From an uncultured Lachnospiraceae bacterium (GTDB lineage Bacteria; Bacillota; Clostridia; Lachnospirales; Lachnospiraceae), in contig CAJTMZ010000010.1 of NCBI GenBank assembly GCA_910577445.1, forward strand, positions 1-51,992: a stretch of DNA of 51,992 nt, read 5' to 3'. This document shows, piece after piece, positions 41,759-49,763 of the stretch. The position numbers were made by a program, and so were the translations under genes. Each line of letters starts with the position of its first letter. The stretch's first letter is position 1. Under the pieces are notes generated by a model. That model did not search any database. It was given only the letters and a program-made list of their open reading frames with translations, and was not told where the DNA came from.

Positions 41759-41840
41759 AAATCGGAAATCATCCGATTGGGCAAAAGTGCCCCAATCAAT
41801 TAGTATCAGCGCATGAAAAATGCGCAAAAGAAAAATGGAG
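41759..41840 (+). promoter_or_regulatory. rpsM leader with alternative hairpins
   Basis: AATCGGA (41759-41765) can pair with TCCGATT (41772-41778). The end of that arm, GATTGGG (41775-41781), can instead pair with CCCAATC (41791-41797). A further GCGCAT/ATGCGC hairpin follows before the ribosome site. In other bacteria S4 represses this operon through a leader; a similar role here is inferred only. Confidence 0.5.
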
Positions 41841-41849
41841 GAAACGTAA

Positions 41850-42218
41850 ATGGCTCGTATTGCAGGTGTTGATTTACCCAGAGAAAAACGTGTGGAAATT
41901 GGCCTTACCTACGTTTACGGGATTGGAAGAACCAGTTCCAACAAGATTTTGGCAAAAGCAAAGGTCAATCCTGATACCCGTGTCAGAGAGCTGACAGACG
42001 ACGAAGTTAAGAGAATCAGCGAGGTTATTGAAGCTGATTACATGGTGGAAGGCGATCTTCGAAGAGAAGTTGCAATGAACATCAAGAGACTTCAGGAAAT
42101 CGGATGCTACAGGGGAATCCGTCACAGAAAAGGTTTGCCTGTACGTGGACAGAACACAAAGACAAACGCCAGAACAAGAAAAGGTCCCAAGCGTACTGTT
42201 GCTAATAAGAAGAAATAA
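41850..42218 (+). CDS. rpsM: 30S ribosomal protein S13
   Basis: This 122-residue protein begins MARIAGVDLPREKRVEIGLT and has RHRKGLPVRGQNTKTNARTR, contacting the P-site tRNA and bridging to L5. tggagg precedes the ATG. Confidence 0.98.
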   Translation: MARIAGVDLPREKRVEIGLTYVYGIGRTSSNKILAKAKVNPDTRVRELTDDEVKRISEVIEADYMVEGDLRREVAMNIKRLQEIGCYRGIRHRKGLPVRGQNTKTNARTRKGPKRTVANKKK

Positions 42219-42331
42219 GGCATAAGTACAAATGTATAACATGCATTGCCCAAATGCACAGGTACAGAATATCTGGGGAACAAAGTGTAAGAAACAGTTC
42301 ATTAAGTTTAAAAGAAAGTAGGTTAGTTTAA

Positions 42332-42730
42332 ATGGCAGCAAAAAAAGTTACGAAAAAGGTGACAAAAAGACGTGTCAAGAAAAACGTTGAACGTGGACAG
42401 GCACATATCCAGTCTTCATTTAACAACACCATTGTTACATTGACAGACGCAGAAGGAAACGCCTTAAGCTGGGCAAGTGCCGGTGGTCTTGGTTTTAGAG
42501 GTTCAAGGAAATCTACTCCCTATGCAGCGCAGATGGCAGCGGAATCAGCAGCCAAAGCGGCTATGGTACATGGTTTAAAGACGGTTGACGTTATGGTCAA
42601 GGGCCCCGGCTCAGGACGCGAGGCGGCAATCCGCGCACTGTCCGCATGCGGACTGGAAGTAACCAGTATCAGGGATGTGACGCCTGTTCCTCATAACGGA
42701 TGCCGTCCGCCTAAACGCCGCCGCGTATAG
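42332..42730 (+). CDS. rpsK: 30S ribosomal protein S11
   Basis: This 132-residue protein has VERGQAHIQSSFNNTIVTLT and ends with TPVPHNGCRPPKRRRV, the platform protein near the Shine-Dalgarno cleft. Its ribosome site is weak (gtaggtt) compared with its neighbours. Confidence 0.98.
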   Translation: MAAKKVTKKVTKRRVKKNVERGQAHIQSSFNNTIVTLTDAEGNALSWASAGGLGFRGSRKSTPYAAQMAAESAAKAAMVHGLKTVDVMVKGPGSGREAAIRALSACGLEVTSIRDVTPVPHNGCRPPKRRRV

Positions 42731-42850
42731 TTGAAAACGGCGAAGCAATATTAACAGTTGGAAGAAGGCGCGCACGCGCTGTAAACAATATCACGGGGAA
42801 AGAAAATATTCTGATTTCTTTCCTGTCTGGTCATTATGGAGGTAAAAATA

Positions 42851-43444
42851 ATGGCAATAAACAGAGTACCTGTATTAAAAAGATGTAGAGCGCTTGGTCT
42901 TGACCCCGTATTTTTAGGATACGACAAAAAGTCCAACAGGACAAACGCAAGAGCAGGCAAGAAGGTAAGTGAATACGGTCTTCAGCTCAGAGAGAAGCAG
43001 AAAGCGAAATTCATTTACGGCGTACTGGAGAAACCTTTCAGAAATTACTACAAGAAAGCCGACAGAATGAAAGGCATGACAGGTGAAAACCTGATGGTTA
43101 TGCTTGAGAGCAGACTTGACAGCGTTATTTTCCGTATGGGTTTTGCCAGAACCAGAAGAGAAGCAAGACAGATTGTTGGTCATCAGCATATTCTTGTAAA
43201 CGGCAAGAGAGTGCAGATTCCCTCCTATTTGGTTAAGGCGGGGGATGTGATTGAAATCAGAGAGAAATCCAAGTCTTTACAGAGATACAAGGATATCCTT
43301 GAAGTGACAGGGGGAAGACTGGTTCCTGAGTGGCTTGAGGTAGACCAGGAGGCATTGAAAGGAACAGTAAAGAACCTTCCTACGAGAGAAATGATTGATG
43401 TTCCTGTAAATGAGATGCTTATTGTCGAGTTGTATTCCAAGTAA
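42851..43444 (+). CDS. rpsD: 30S ribosomal protein S4
   Basis: This 197-residue protein has the S4 RNA-binding domain (MLESRLDSVIFRMGFARTRR, then GHQHILVNGKRV). It lacks an N-terminal zinc-knuckle cysteine set, so it is the zinc-free type. S4 starts 30S assembly and in other species represses this operon. ATG 42851 follows tggaggt; a frame start 15 bases earlier overlaps the ribosome site. Confidence 0.97.
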   Translation: MAINRVPVLKRCRALGLDPVFLGYDKKSNRTNARAGKKVSEYGLQLREKQKAKFIYGVLEKPFRNYYKKADRMKGMTGENLMVMLESRLDSVIFRMGFARTRREARQIVGHQHILVNGKRVQIPSYLVKAGDVIEIREKSKSLQRYKDILEVTGGRLVPEWLEVDQEALKGTVKNLPTREMIDVPVNEMLIVELYSK

Positions 43445-43451
43445 AAAATGG

Positions 43452-43471
43452 ACGCTGTTTGGCAGCGTTTT
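43452..43471 (+). terminator. small terminator-like hairpin between rpsD and rpoA
   Basis: ACGCTG (43452-43457) and CAGCGT (43463-43468) with TTTT following form a short stem. It could reduce or process transcription into rpoA. Confidence 0.4.
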
Positions 43472-43515
43472 ACCACAGGAATTAGTTTTGTTGTTCGTAA
43501 AGGAGGGTATTTGCA

Positions 43516-44475
43516 GTGTTTGATTTTGAAAGACCAAATATTGAGGTGGCAGAGATATCTGAGGATAAGAAGTATGGCAGATTTGTCGTAGAACCTCTGG
43601 AAAGAGGCTATGGTATCACGCTTGGCAACTCTCTTAGAAGAATCATGCTCTCGTCACTGCCCGGCGCTGCTGTTAGCCAGGTTAAGATTGAAGGCGTGCT
43701 TCACGAATTCAGCTCCATCGAAGGCGTTAAGGAAGATGTGGCTGAGATAATTATGAACATCAAGAGTCTTGCTATCAAAAACAACAGTGATACAAACGAG
43801 CCAAAGACTGCATATATAGAGTATGAAGGGGAAGGTGTCATCAAGGCATCCGACATTCAGTACGACCAGGATATTGAAATCCTCAATCCTGACCTTACAA
43901 TTGCAACCTTAAATGGCAAAAATACCAAGCTTTACATGGAACTGACCATCACCAAAGGCAGAGGCTATGTGAGCGCTGATAAGAATAAAGGTGAAGATTT
44001 ACCTATCGGTGTTATAGCGGTAGACTCCATCTACACGCCTGTTGAGAGAGTTAACGTTACAGTGGAAAACACGCGTGTCGGTCAGATTACAGACTTTGAC
44101 AAACTGACGCTGGATGTCTTTACAAACGGAACGCTGGTTCCTGACGAGGCGGTCAGTCTGGCTGCAAAAGTACTTAGCGAACATTTAAGCCTTTTCATTG
44201 ATTTGTCCGAAAACGCCAAGACGGCGGAAGTCATGGTGGAAAAGGAAGAGGACGAAAAAGAAAAGGTACTGGAAATGAGCATTGACGAGTTGGAATTGTC
44301 AGTCCGTTCATATAATTGCTTAAAGAGAGCTGGTATTAATACAGTTGAAGAATTGACAAACAAGACCTCTGAGGATATGATGAAGGTCCGCAACCTGGGA
44401 CGCAAGTCATTGGAGGAGGTTTTGGCGAAACTGAAAGAACTGGGACTGCAGTTGAATCCCAGCGAGGAAGCGTAA
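43516..44475 (+). CDS. rpoA: RNA polymerase alpha subunit
   Basis: This 319-residue protein starts with GTG after aaaggaggg. It has the dimerisation domain (YGITLGNSLRRIMLSSLPGAA) and the C-terminal DNA-binding alpha-CTD (LSVRSYNCLKRAGINTVEEL and VRNLGRKSLEEV). Position in the alpha operon is canonical. Confidence 0.98.
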   Translation: MFDFERPNIEVAEISEDKKYGRFVVEPLERGYGITLGNSLRRIMLSSLPGAAVSQVKIEGVLHEFSSIEGVKEDVAEIIMNIKSLAIKNNSDTNEPKTAYIEYEGEGVIKASDIQYDQDIEILNPDLTIATLNGKNTKLYMELTITKGRGYVSADKNKGEDLPIGVIAVDSIYTPVERVNVTVENTRVGQITDFDKLTLDVFTNGTLVPDEAVSLAAKVLSEHLSLFIDLSENAKTAEVMVEKEEDEKEKVLEMSIDELELSVRSYNCLKRAGINTVEELTNKTSEDMMKVRNLGRKSLEEVLAKLKELGLQLNPSEEA

Positions 44476-44629
44476 TCCATTGTGCAGCGCATGGCAGTAA
44501 AGCCAAAGAGTATGTCCTGCGTTCTCATAAATGGTTTATATCAGCATTCGGTAAGTAAGTCCAAAGAGCGTAGCCGAATGTACCATGAAGGAGAGGCAAA
44601 AGCCACTCCACTGAGAAAGGAGCCGAAAA

Positions 44630-45166
44630 ATGGCAAAATACAGAAAACTTGGGAAAACATCTTCCCAGAGAAAAGCACTTCTTAGAAATCAGGTAACCGC
44701 TCTTATTTATAAAGGGAAAATCATTACCACACAGGCCAGAGCAAAGGAAGTTCAGAAAATTGCTGACGGACTTATCGCCCTTGCCGTAAAGGAAAGAGAT
44801 AACTACGAGATGGTTAAGGTTTCCGCTAAAGTTCCCTTAAAAGATAAGGACGGAAAGAGAGTAAAAGAAGTAGTAGACGGAAAAAAAGTTACGAAGTATG
44901 AAATCGTTGAGAAGGAAATCAAGAAGGATATGCCTTCCAGACTGCATGCAAGACATCAGCTTCTCAAGGTTTTATATCCTGTGACGGAAGTTCCCGCTAC
45001 AAAGGCCGGAAGAAAGAGAGGCACAAAGAAAGTAGATTTGGTTGCCAAGCTTTTTGACGAGTACGGTCCTAAATATGCAAACCGCAACGGCGGTTACACA
45101 AGAATTATCAAAATCGGACAGCGCAAAGGCGACGGAGCGCTGGAAGTAGTTCTTGAGTTAGTTTAA
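44630..45166 (+). CDS. rplQ: 50S ribosomal protein L17 with internal insertion
   Basis: This 178-residue L17 begins MAKYRKLGKTSSQRKALLRN and ends with TRIIKIGQRKGDGALEVVLE, both canonical. Usual L17 is about 115-130 residues. The extra 45-50 residues (roughly 55-103) form a charged Lys/Glu/Val-rich insertion before the conserved SRLHARHQLL. It ends the alpha operon. The spacer ahead of it carries a cattcgg/ccgaatg hairpin (44545-44580). A strong terminator follows. Confidence 0.95.
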   Translation: MAKYRKLGKTSSQRKALLRNQVTALIYKGKIITTQARAKEVQKIADGLIALAVKERDNYEMVKVSAKVPLKDKDGKRVKEVVDGKKVTKYEIVEKEIKKDMPSRLHARHQLLKVLYPVTEVPATKAGRKRGTKKVDLVAKLFDEYGPKYANRNGGYTRIIKIGQRKGDGALEVVLELV

Positions 45167-45176
45167 AAAATATTTA

Positions 45177-45201
45177 CCCCGCATGAAAATGTGGGGTTTT
45201 T
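45177..45201 (+). terminator. strong terminator of the ribosomal supercluster
   Basis: CCCCGCAT and ATGTGGGG form an 8-bp stem with a GAAA tetraloop, followed by TTTTT. Confidence 0.92.
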
Positions 45202-45218
45202 GCTTCATTGTTATACAA

Positions 45219-45256
45219 AAAAACGGCCTGCTATAAGCAGGCCGCCGTTTTATCCT
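45219..45256 (-). terminator. terminator of the perR-rubrerythrin-rubredoxin operon
   Basis: GGCCTGC (45225-45231) and GCAGGCC (45237-45243) form a perfect stem with a 5-base loop. The A-run on the plus strand (45214-45223) is a T-run for minus-strand transcripts. Confidence 0.8.
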
Positions 45257-45276
45257 CTTTACTTCAATAATTAAAT

Positions 45277-45450
45277 TTAGTTATAATTATCGATGCAGGG
45301 CTGGAACATATCCTTGGTTACGCCGCAAAGAGGGCAGCACCAGTCGTCCGGAATATCTTCAAAAGCGGTTCCAGGAGCGATTCCATGTTCAGGGTCGCCT
45401 TTTTCAGGGTCATAGGTATATCCGCAGGGATTGCAAAAATATTTCTTCAT
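45277..45450 (-). CDS. rubredoxin
   Basis: This 57-residue iron-sulfur electron carrier has its four ligands at Cys6-x2-Cys9 (YFCNPCGYTYDPEKGDP) and Cys39-x2-Cys42 (WCCPLCGVTKDMF). It donates electrons to rubrerythrin to remove peroxide. It is the last gene of the operon, 63 bases downstream of rubrerythrin. A gaaaggag-type site precedes the ATG at 45450. Confidence 0.96.
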   Translation of the reverse strand: MKKYFCNPCGYTYDPEKGDPEHGIAPGTAFEDIPDDWCCPLCGVTKDMFQPCIDNYN

Positions 45451-45513
45451 TTCAGATTTCTCCTTTCAGTATATGCATATTTAAGATATATGAAAAAATT
45501 CAGAAAAATATTC

Positions 45514-46053
45514 TTAGCTGAAATATCTCTTAAGAAGTCCTTCAAATGCCTTGCCGTGTCTTGCCTCGTCACGAGCCATCTCATGTACGGTGTCATGGAT
45601 TGCGTCAAGATTTGCTGCTTTAGCTCTCTTTGCAAGGTCGAATTTGCCTGCTGTTGCACCGTTTTCAGCTTCCACTCTCATCTCGAGATTCTTCTTTGTG
45701 GAATCGGTAACAACTTCGCCTAACAGCTCTGCAAATTTAGCGGCATGTTCTGCCTCTTCGTAAGCAGCTTTTTCCCAGTAGAGTCCGATTTCAGGATAAC
45801 CTTCTCTGTGTGCAACTCTTGCCATTGCAAGATACATACCAACTTCTGTACACTCGCCGTTGAAGTTTGCGCGAAGGTCAGCCATAATATCCTCGCTTAC
45901 ACCCTTGGCAACGCCTACCACATGCTCGGCAGCCCAGCTCATCTCGCCGCCCTGAGCGGTGAATTTCTCAGCGGGAGCGTTACATACAGGACACTTCTCC
46001 GGTGCCGCGTCTCCTTCGTGAACATAGCCACATACCTGACATACAAATTTCAT
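45514..46053 (-). CDS. rubrerythrin, reverse-type domain order
   Basis: This 179-residue protein reduces hydrogen peroxide to water. The N-terminus is a rubredoxin-like Fe(Cys)4 domain (FVCQVCGYVHEGDAAP, then CPVCNAPAE). The C-terminus is a ferritin-like diiron domain with YEEAEHAAKF and DEARHGKAFEGLL ligands. Having the rubredoxin-like part first is the order of reverse rubrerythrins of Clostridia. aggagaaaag precedes the ATG. It lies between perR and rubredoxin. Confidence 0.95.
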   Translation of the reverse strand: MKFVCQVCGYVHEGDAAPEKCPVCNAPAEKFTAQGGEMSWAAEHVVGVAKGVSEDIMADLRANFNGECTEVGMYLAMARVAHREGYPEIGLYWEKAAYEEAEHAAKFAELLGEVVTDSTKKNLEMRVEAENGATAGKFDLAKRAKAANLDAIHDTVHEMARDEARHGKAFEGLLKRYFS

Positions 46054-46089
46054 AATTCTTTTCTCCTTTTCTTTATAAAAATAATTTCA

Positions 46090-46503
46090 TCAAATGCAGT
46101 CCGCGTCGCAGATTGACATTTGTTGTTTACTGCAGCTTTCGCAATGGCCGTAAAAATAGGTGGTCTGTCCTTTGATATCGCCTTTAAAACTCTTGCGGGC
46201 ATTTTCGATTATATGTTCCATAAAAGGAAAGTCAAAATCGGAAACCTCTCCGCATTCCAGACAGACAAAGTGATAATGGGGCGAAGTGTCATAATCAAAA
46301 TGGTCCGCGCCGTCTCCTATCCTGAGCCTTGCAATCTCACCGATATCGGCAAGCAAAGTCAGATTCCGGTACACTGTTCCCAGACTGATATTGGGAAAAG
46401 ATTTGCGCACATTCATATAGACAACATCCGCAGTAGGATGGTCTTTTCTTGTGGACAAAAATTCTTTTATGGAATCCCGCTGTTTGCTATGCTTTAAATT
46501 CAT
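46090..46503 (-). CDS. perR: peroxide-responsive Fur-family repressor PerR
   Basis: This 137-residue Fur-family protein has a winged-helix domain (HPTADVVYMNVRKSFPNISL, then VYRNLTLLADIGEI). A metal/dimerisation domain follows, with HYHFVCLECGEV and the second zinc pair GHCESC. The paired rubrerythrin and rubredoxin genes favour PerR over Fur or Zur. It probably represses its own operon through the palindrome next to its -10 box. Ferrous iron and histidine oxidation would relieve repression, as in known PerR proteins. Confidence 0.88.
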   Translation of the reverse strand: MNLKHSKQRDSIKEFLSTRKDHPTADVVYMNVRKSFPNISLGTVYRNLTLLADIGEIARLRIGDGADHFDYDTSPHYHFVCLECGEVSDFDFPFMEHIIENARKSFKGDIKGQTTYFYGHCESCSKQQMSICDADCI

Positions 46504-46523
46504 ACTTATTCCTTAGTTTAAAA

Positions 46524-46538
46524 TAGTAATCATTACTG
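46524..46538 (-). promoter_or_regulatory. PerR-box-like operator of the perR operon
   Basis: The 7-1-7 palindrome-like TAGTAATCATTACTG resembles the PerR/Fur-type box TTATAATNATTATAA. It lies directly downstream of the -10 box, where a bound repressor would block transcription. Confidence 0.7.
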
Positions 46539-46540
46539 AT

Positions 46541-46568
46541 ATTATATTCCTTTTAGCGGGAAAGTCAA
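46541..46568 (-). promoter_or_regulatory. promoter of the perR operon
   Basis: On the minus strand, TTGACT (46568-46563) and TATAAT (46546-46541) are separated by 16 bases, adjacent to the operator. Confidence 0.75.
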
Positions 46569-46696
46569 GACAATTTATAAATTTTTTATAGTTTCATGGA
46601 TTCTTTAATAAGCCGCCCTCTACGCTATGTGGTATAATCTTCATAAAGGACAAAGCCGGGCTGCATGCCCTGCCTACCCTGACAGGGAGAATTACC

Positions 46697-48175
46697 ATGA
46701 AATTTAAAACCAGAATAATCATCACTTTTTTGACAATAATTCTGCTTCCGCTGGTGCTTGCCAGTACCGCGTTTTTAGTTATCGGAGGAGCGCTTATCCA
46801 TGAGATGGAGGAATACGGGTTCCGCAATGAGGATTACAACATGCTCATTGACCCTACGCACGCTTCCCGGGTAATTTCCAGTGAAATATTTCAGCAGGCA
46901 GAGGAACTGCTGAGAGAGAATACGGAAGGACTGGAAAACATGGATGTTCTTTCGGACATCAACGAAAAGATTGAAAACAAATCTTCTTATATCATTGTTC
47001 GCAGAAACAATCAAATTTATTACACCGGAAACGAATTGGCCGCAGAGCAGATTTTTGACAGACTTCCGGAGTTTGAAGGGAAAGCGCTTAATCAGGAGCT
47101 GGAAGAAAGCCTGTACTTTGACGATATGAAAAAGCTGGTAAGGCAGATGGATTTTTACTTTGCAAACGGAGACGAGGGAAGCCTTTTTGTGATTTCCCGA
47201 ATGAACTCCATTTTGTCGAAAAGGCTGTTCATTGATATGGCGATTGCCATTATGGTTATCCTTATATTTACCAGTATGTTTCTGACGAACTGGATTAGCC
47301 GGGGCGTTTTTATCCCGATTAACCAGCTAAACATTGCCATGCAGAATATTGCGGAAGGAAATCTGGAATACATGCTTCCGGACAATGGAGAGGGAGAGAT
47401 TGGAGAGCTTTACCGGAATTATGAGGATATGAGACTGCGCCTTAAAGAATCGACGGATGAAAAGATTTTTGCGGAAAAGCAGAATAAGGAGCTGGTCAGC
47501 AATATTTCCCATGATTTAAAGACGCCCATCACCGCGATAAAGGGCTATGTGGAAGGAATTATGGACGGTGTGGCGGATACGCCTGAAAAAATGGACAAAT
47601 ATATCAGAACCATCTATAATAAAGCTAACGATATGGACCGCCTGATTAATGAGCTGACGGTGTATTCCGGGATTGATTCCAACAGGATTCCGTATCATTT
47701 CCACAGAATCAATGTTTCGGAGTATTTCGGCGATTGTATTGAGGAAGTGGGACTCGATTTGGAGTCTAAAAACATATCCCTTGACTATTCCAATCTGGCA
47801 GCGCCGGGGACGGTGATTATTGCGGACCCGGAGCAGTTAAAGCGGGTGGTAAATAATATTATCAGCAACAGCGTCAAATATCTGGATAAACCCAAAGGGG
47901 AAATTGATATCCGTATTCTGGATGAGATAGACGCCATACGCGTTGAGATTGAGGACAACGGAAAAGGGATTGCGGCCAAGGACCTGCCAAAGATATTCGA
48001 GCGCTTTTACCGGACGGACGCGTCACGAAATTCTTCGCAGGGAGGAAGCGGTATCGGTCTTTCCATCGTGAAAAAAATTGTGGAGGACCATGGAGGCTAT
48101 ATCTGGGCAACCAGTAAAGAAGGCGAAGGCACCTGTATGCACTTCGTTATAAGAAAATATCAGGAAGCGGAATAA
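46697..48175 (+). CDS. sensor histidine kinase (HAMP)
   Basis: This 492-residue kinase has two membrane helices (about residues 7-32 and 175-198) flanking an extracellular sensor of about 140 residues. A HAMP domain (FIPINQLNIAMQNIAEGNLE) follows, then the H-box VSNISHDLKTPITA with phospho-acceptor His272. The ATPase domain has NNIISNSVKYL, IEDNGKGIAAKDL and GGSGIGLSIVKKIV. It should phosphorylate the OmpR-type regulator encoded 21 bases downstream. The signal is unknown. A TATAAT (46633-46638) without a clear -35 box precedes it. Confidence 0.95.
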   Translation: MKFKTRIIITFLTIILLPLVLASTAFLVIGGALIHEMEEYGFRNEDYNMLIDPTHASRVISSEIFQQAEELLRENTEGLENMDVLSDINEKIENKSSYIIVRRNNQIYYTGNELAAEQIFDRLPEFEGKALNQELEESLYFDDMKKLVRQMDFYFANGDEGSLFVISRMNSILSKRLFIDMAIAIMVILIFTSMFLTNWISRGVFIPINQLNIAMQNIAEGNLEYMLPDNGEGEIGELYRNYEDMRLRLKESTDEKIFAEKQNKELVSNISHDLKTPITAIKGYVEGIMDGVADTPEKMDKYIRTIYNKANDMDRLINELTVYSGIDSNRIPYHFHRINVSEYFGDCIEEVGLDLESKNISLDYSNLAAPGTVIIADPEQLKRVVNNIISNSVKYLDKPKGEIDIRILDEIDAIRVEIEDNGKGIAAKDLPKIFERFYRTDASRNSSQGGSGIGLSIVKKIVEDHGGYIWATSKEGEGTCMHFVIRKYQEAE

Positions 48176-48196
48176 ACACAGCGGGAGGAAAGGAAG

Positions 48197-48886
48197 ATGA
48201 GCAGAATTTTAATTATTGAGGACGAAGAGGCAATCGCAGATTTGGAGAAAGATTATTTAGAGCTCAGCGGATTCGAGGTACAGATTCGGAATCAGGGGGA
48301 CGAGGGACTTCAGGCCGCTCTGTCGGAAAAATTTGATTTGATTGTGCTTGATTTGATGCTGCCGGGTATGGACGGGTTTGAAATCTGCAAGCGGATTCGC
48401 GAGGACAAAAATATTCCGATTATCATGGTATCGGCCAAAAAGGATGATATCGACAAAATAAGAGGGCTTGGCCTTGGGGCGGACGATTATATGACAAAGC
48501 CTTTCAGTCCCAGCGAGCTTGTTGCCAGAGTAAAAGCGCATATGGCAAGATATGACAGGCTGGTGGGTTCCAATCAAAAGAGCAACGATATTATTGAAAT
48601 CCGTGGAATCCGCATTGACAAGACAGCCAGAAGGGTTGTGGTGGACGGAGTGGAGAAAGCGTTTACCGGCAAGGAGTTCGACCTTCTGACATTCCTTGCG
48701 GAGCATCCCAATCATGTGTACACAAAGGAAGAGCTTTTCAGGGAAATCTGGGACATGGATTCCATTGGCGATATTGCCACCGTGACGGTGCATATCAAAA
48801 AGATACGGGAAAAAATAGAATATGATTCCGCAAAGCCTCAGTATATTGAGACGATTTGGGGAGTGGGTTACCGGTTTAAGGTGTAA
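48197..48886 (+). CDS. OmpR-family response regulator
   Basis: This 229-residue regulator has a receiver domain (IIEDEEAIADLEKDYL, phospho-acceptor Asp52 in IVLDLMLPGMDG, KPFSPSELVARV) and a winged-helix DNA-binding domain (GKEFDLLTFLAEHPNHVYTK, ending with ETIWGVGYRFKV). It pairs with the kinase just upstream. gggagg lies before the ATG. Targets are not visible. Confidence 0.96.
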   Translation: MSRILIIEDEEAIADLEKDYLELSGFEVQIRNQGDEGLQAALSEKFDLIVLDLMLPGMDGFEICKRIREDKNIPIIMVSAKKDDIDKIRGLGLGADDYMTKPFSPSELVARVKAHMARYDRLVGSNQKSNDIIEIRGIRIDKTARRVVVDGVEKAFTGKEFDLLTFLAEHPNHVYTKEELFREIWDMDSIGDIATVTVHIKKIREKIEYDSAKPQYIETIWGVGYRFKV

Positions 48887-48934
48887 TAAATTACAGATGA
48901 TATTTTATAATATATTGCGGCCGAAGGGCCGGGG

Positions 48935-49678
48935 ATGGGATATTCTGTGTTAAAGAACATTATTTATGAGGATGAACATATCATAGTGGTTTTTAAGCCG
49001 GCGGGAATCGCCACCCAGACAGCCAGATGCGGACAGCAGGATATGGTGAGCGAGCTGAAAAACTACCTGTTTCAGAAGCCCGGTGCGGGAAAGGGAGAAC
49101 CCTATCTGGGAGTGGTGCACAGACTGGACCAGCCTGTGTCGGGGCTTTTGGTGTTTGCCAGAACCAGGCAGGCCGCTTCGGAGCTTGGCAGGCAGCTTCA
49201 GAACGATAAACTGAAGAAGAACTATTATGCGGTAGTCTGCGGAAGGCCGGTAAAAGAGTCCGGCAGGCTGGAAAACTATCTTTACAAGGACAGCAAAACC
49301 AATCACTCCATAGTGGCGGATAAAAACACGCCGGGAGCCAAAAAAGCGGTTTTGGATTATCAACGGGTGAATACCCTTATGGTACTGGAGGAAAGTATGG
49401 AGAAGGAAGCGGAGATTTCTCTGATAGACGTTTCTCTGCTTACAGGACGCCATCACCAAATCAGGGTTCAGCTTTCCCATGCGGGAATGCCGATTCTTGG
49501 CGACGGAAAGTACGGAAGTCCCATATCAAGGGAGCTTGGCCGGATAACGGGTTGTAAAAGCGTGGCCCTGTGCGCATACAGGCTCGGCTTTTGGCATCCT
49601 TTGACAAAGAAAGCGCTTTCCTTTGAAAAGAAGCCGGAGGAAGAAATTTTCCTTCCATTCTTTACCACGAAAAATTAG
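48935..49678 (+). CDS. RluA-family pseudouridine synthase
   Basis: This 247-residue enzyme isomerises uridine in rRNA or tRNA. The catalytic motif GVVHRLDQPVSGLLVFART contains the essential Asp. VSLLTGRHHQIRVQLSHAG and GDGKYG are conserved. There is no N-terminal S4 domain, as in RluA itself and short Firmicutes members. The start is uncertain: the ATG has only a gggg stretch before it, and a small ggcc/ggcc hairpin (48919-48930) lies over that region. Confidence 0.9.
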   Translation: MGYSVLKNIIYEDEHIIVVFKPAGIATQTARCGQQDMVSELKNYLFQKPGAGKGEPYLGVVHRLDQPVSGLLVFARTRQAASELGRQLQNDKLKKNYYAVVCGRPVKESGRLENYLYKDSKTNHSIVADKNTPGAKKAVLDYQRVNTLMVLEESMEKEAEISLIDVSLLTGRHHQIRVQLSHAGMPILGDGKYGSPISRELGRITGCKSVALCAYRLGFWHPLTKKALSFEKKPEEEIFLPFFTTKN

Positions 49679-49703
49679 TATAAATCAATTCATATTTCAG
49701 ATG

Positions 49704-49759
49704 AAATTACCCATACTAGCAGTAGCGTTTGAAGCAATCTGGCAAAGTGTGGGTGATTT
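49704..49759 (+). promoter_or_regulatory. long hairpin over the ribosome site of the AI-2E-family gene
   Basis: AAATTACCCATAC (49704-49716) can pair with GTGTGGGTGATTT (49747-49759) along all 13 bases (two G-U pairs), enclosing a 30-base loop. The right arm contains gggtg, the only ribosome-site candidate before ATG 49764. Confidence 0.5.
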
Positions 49760-49763
49760 TATT

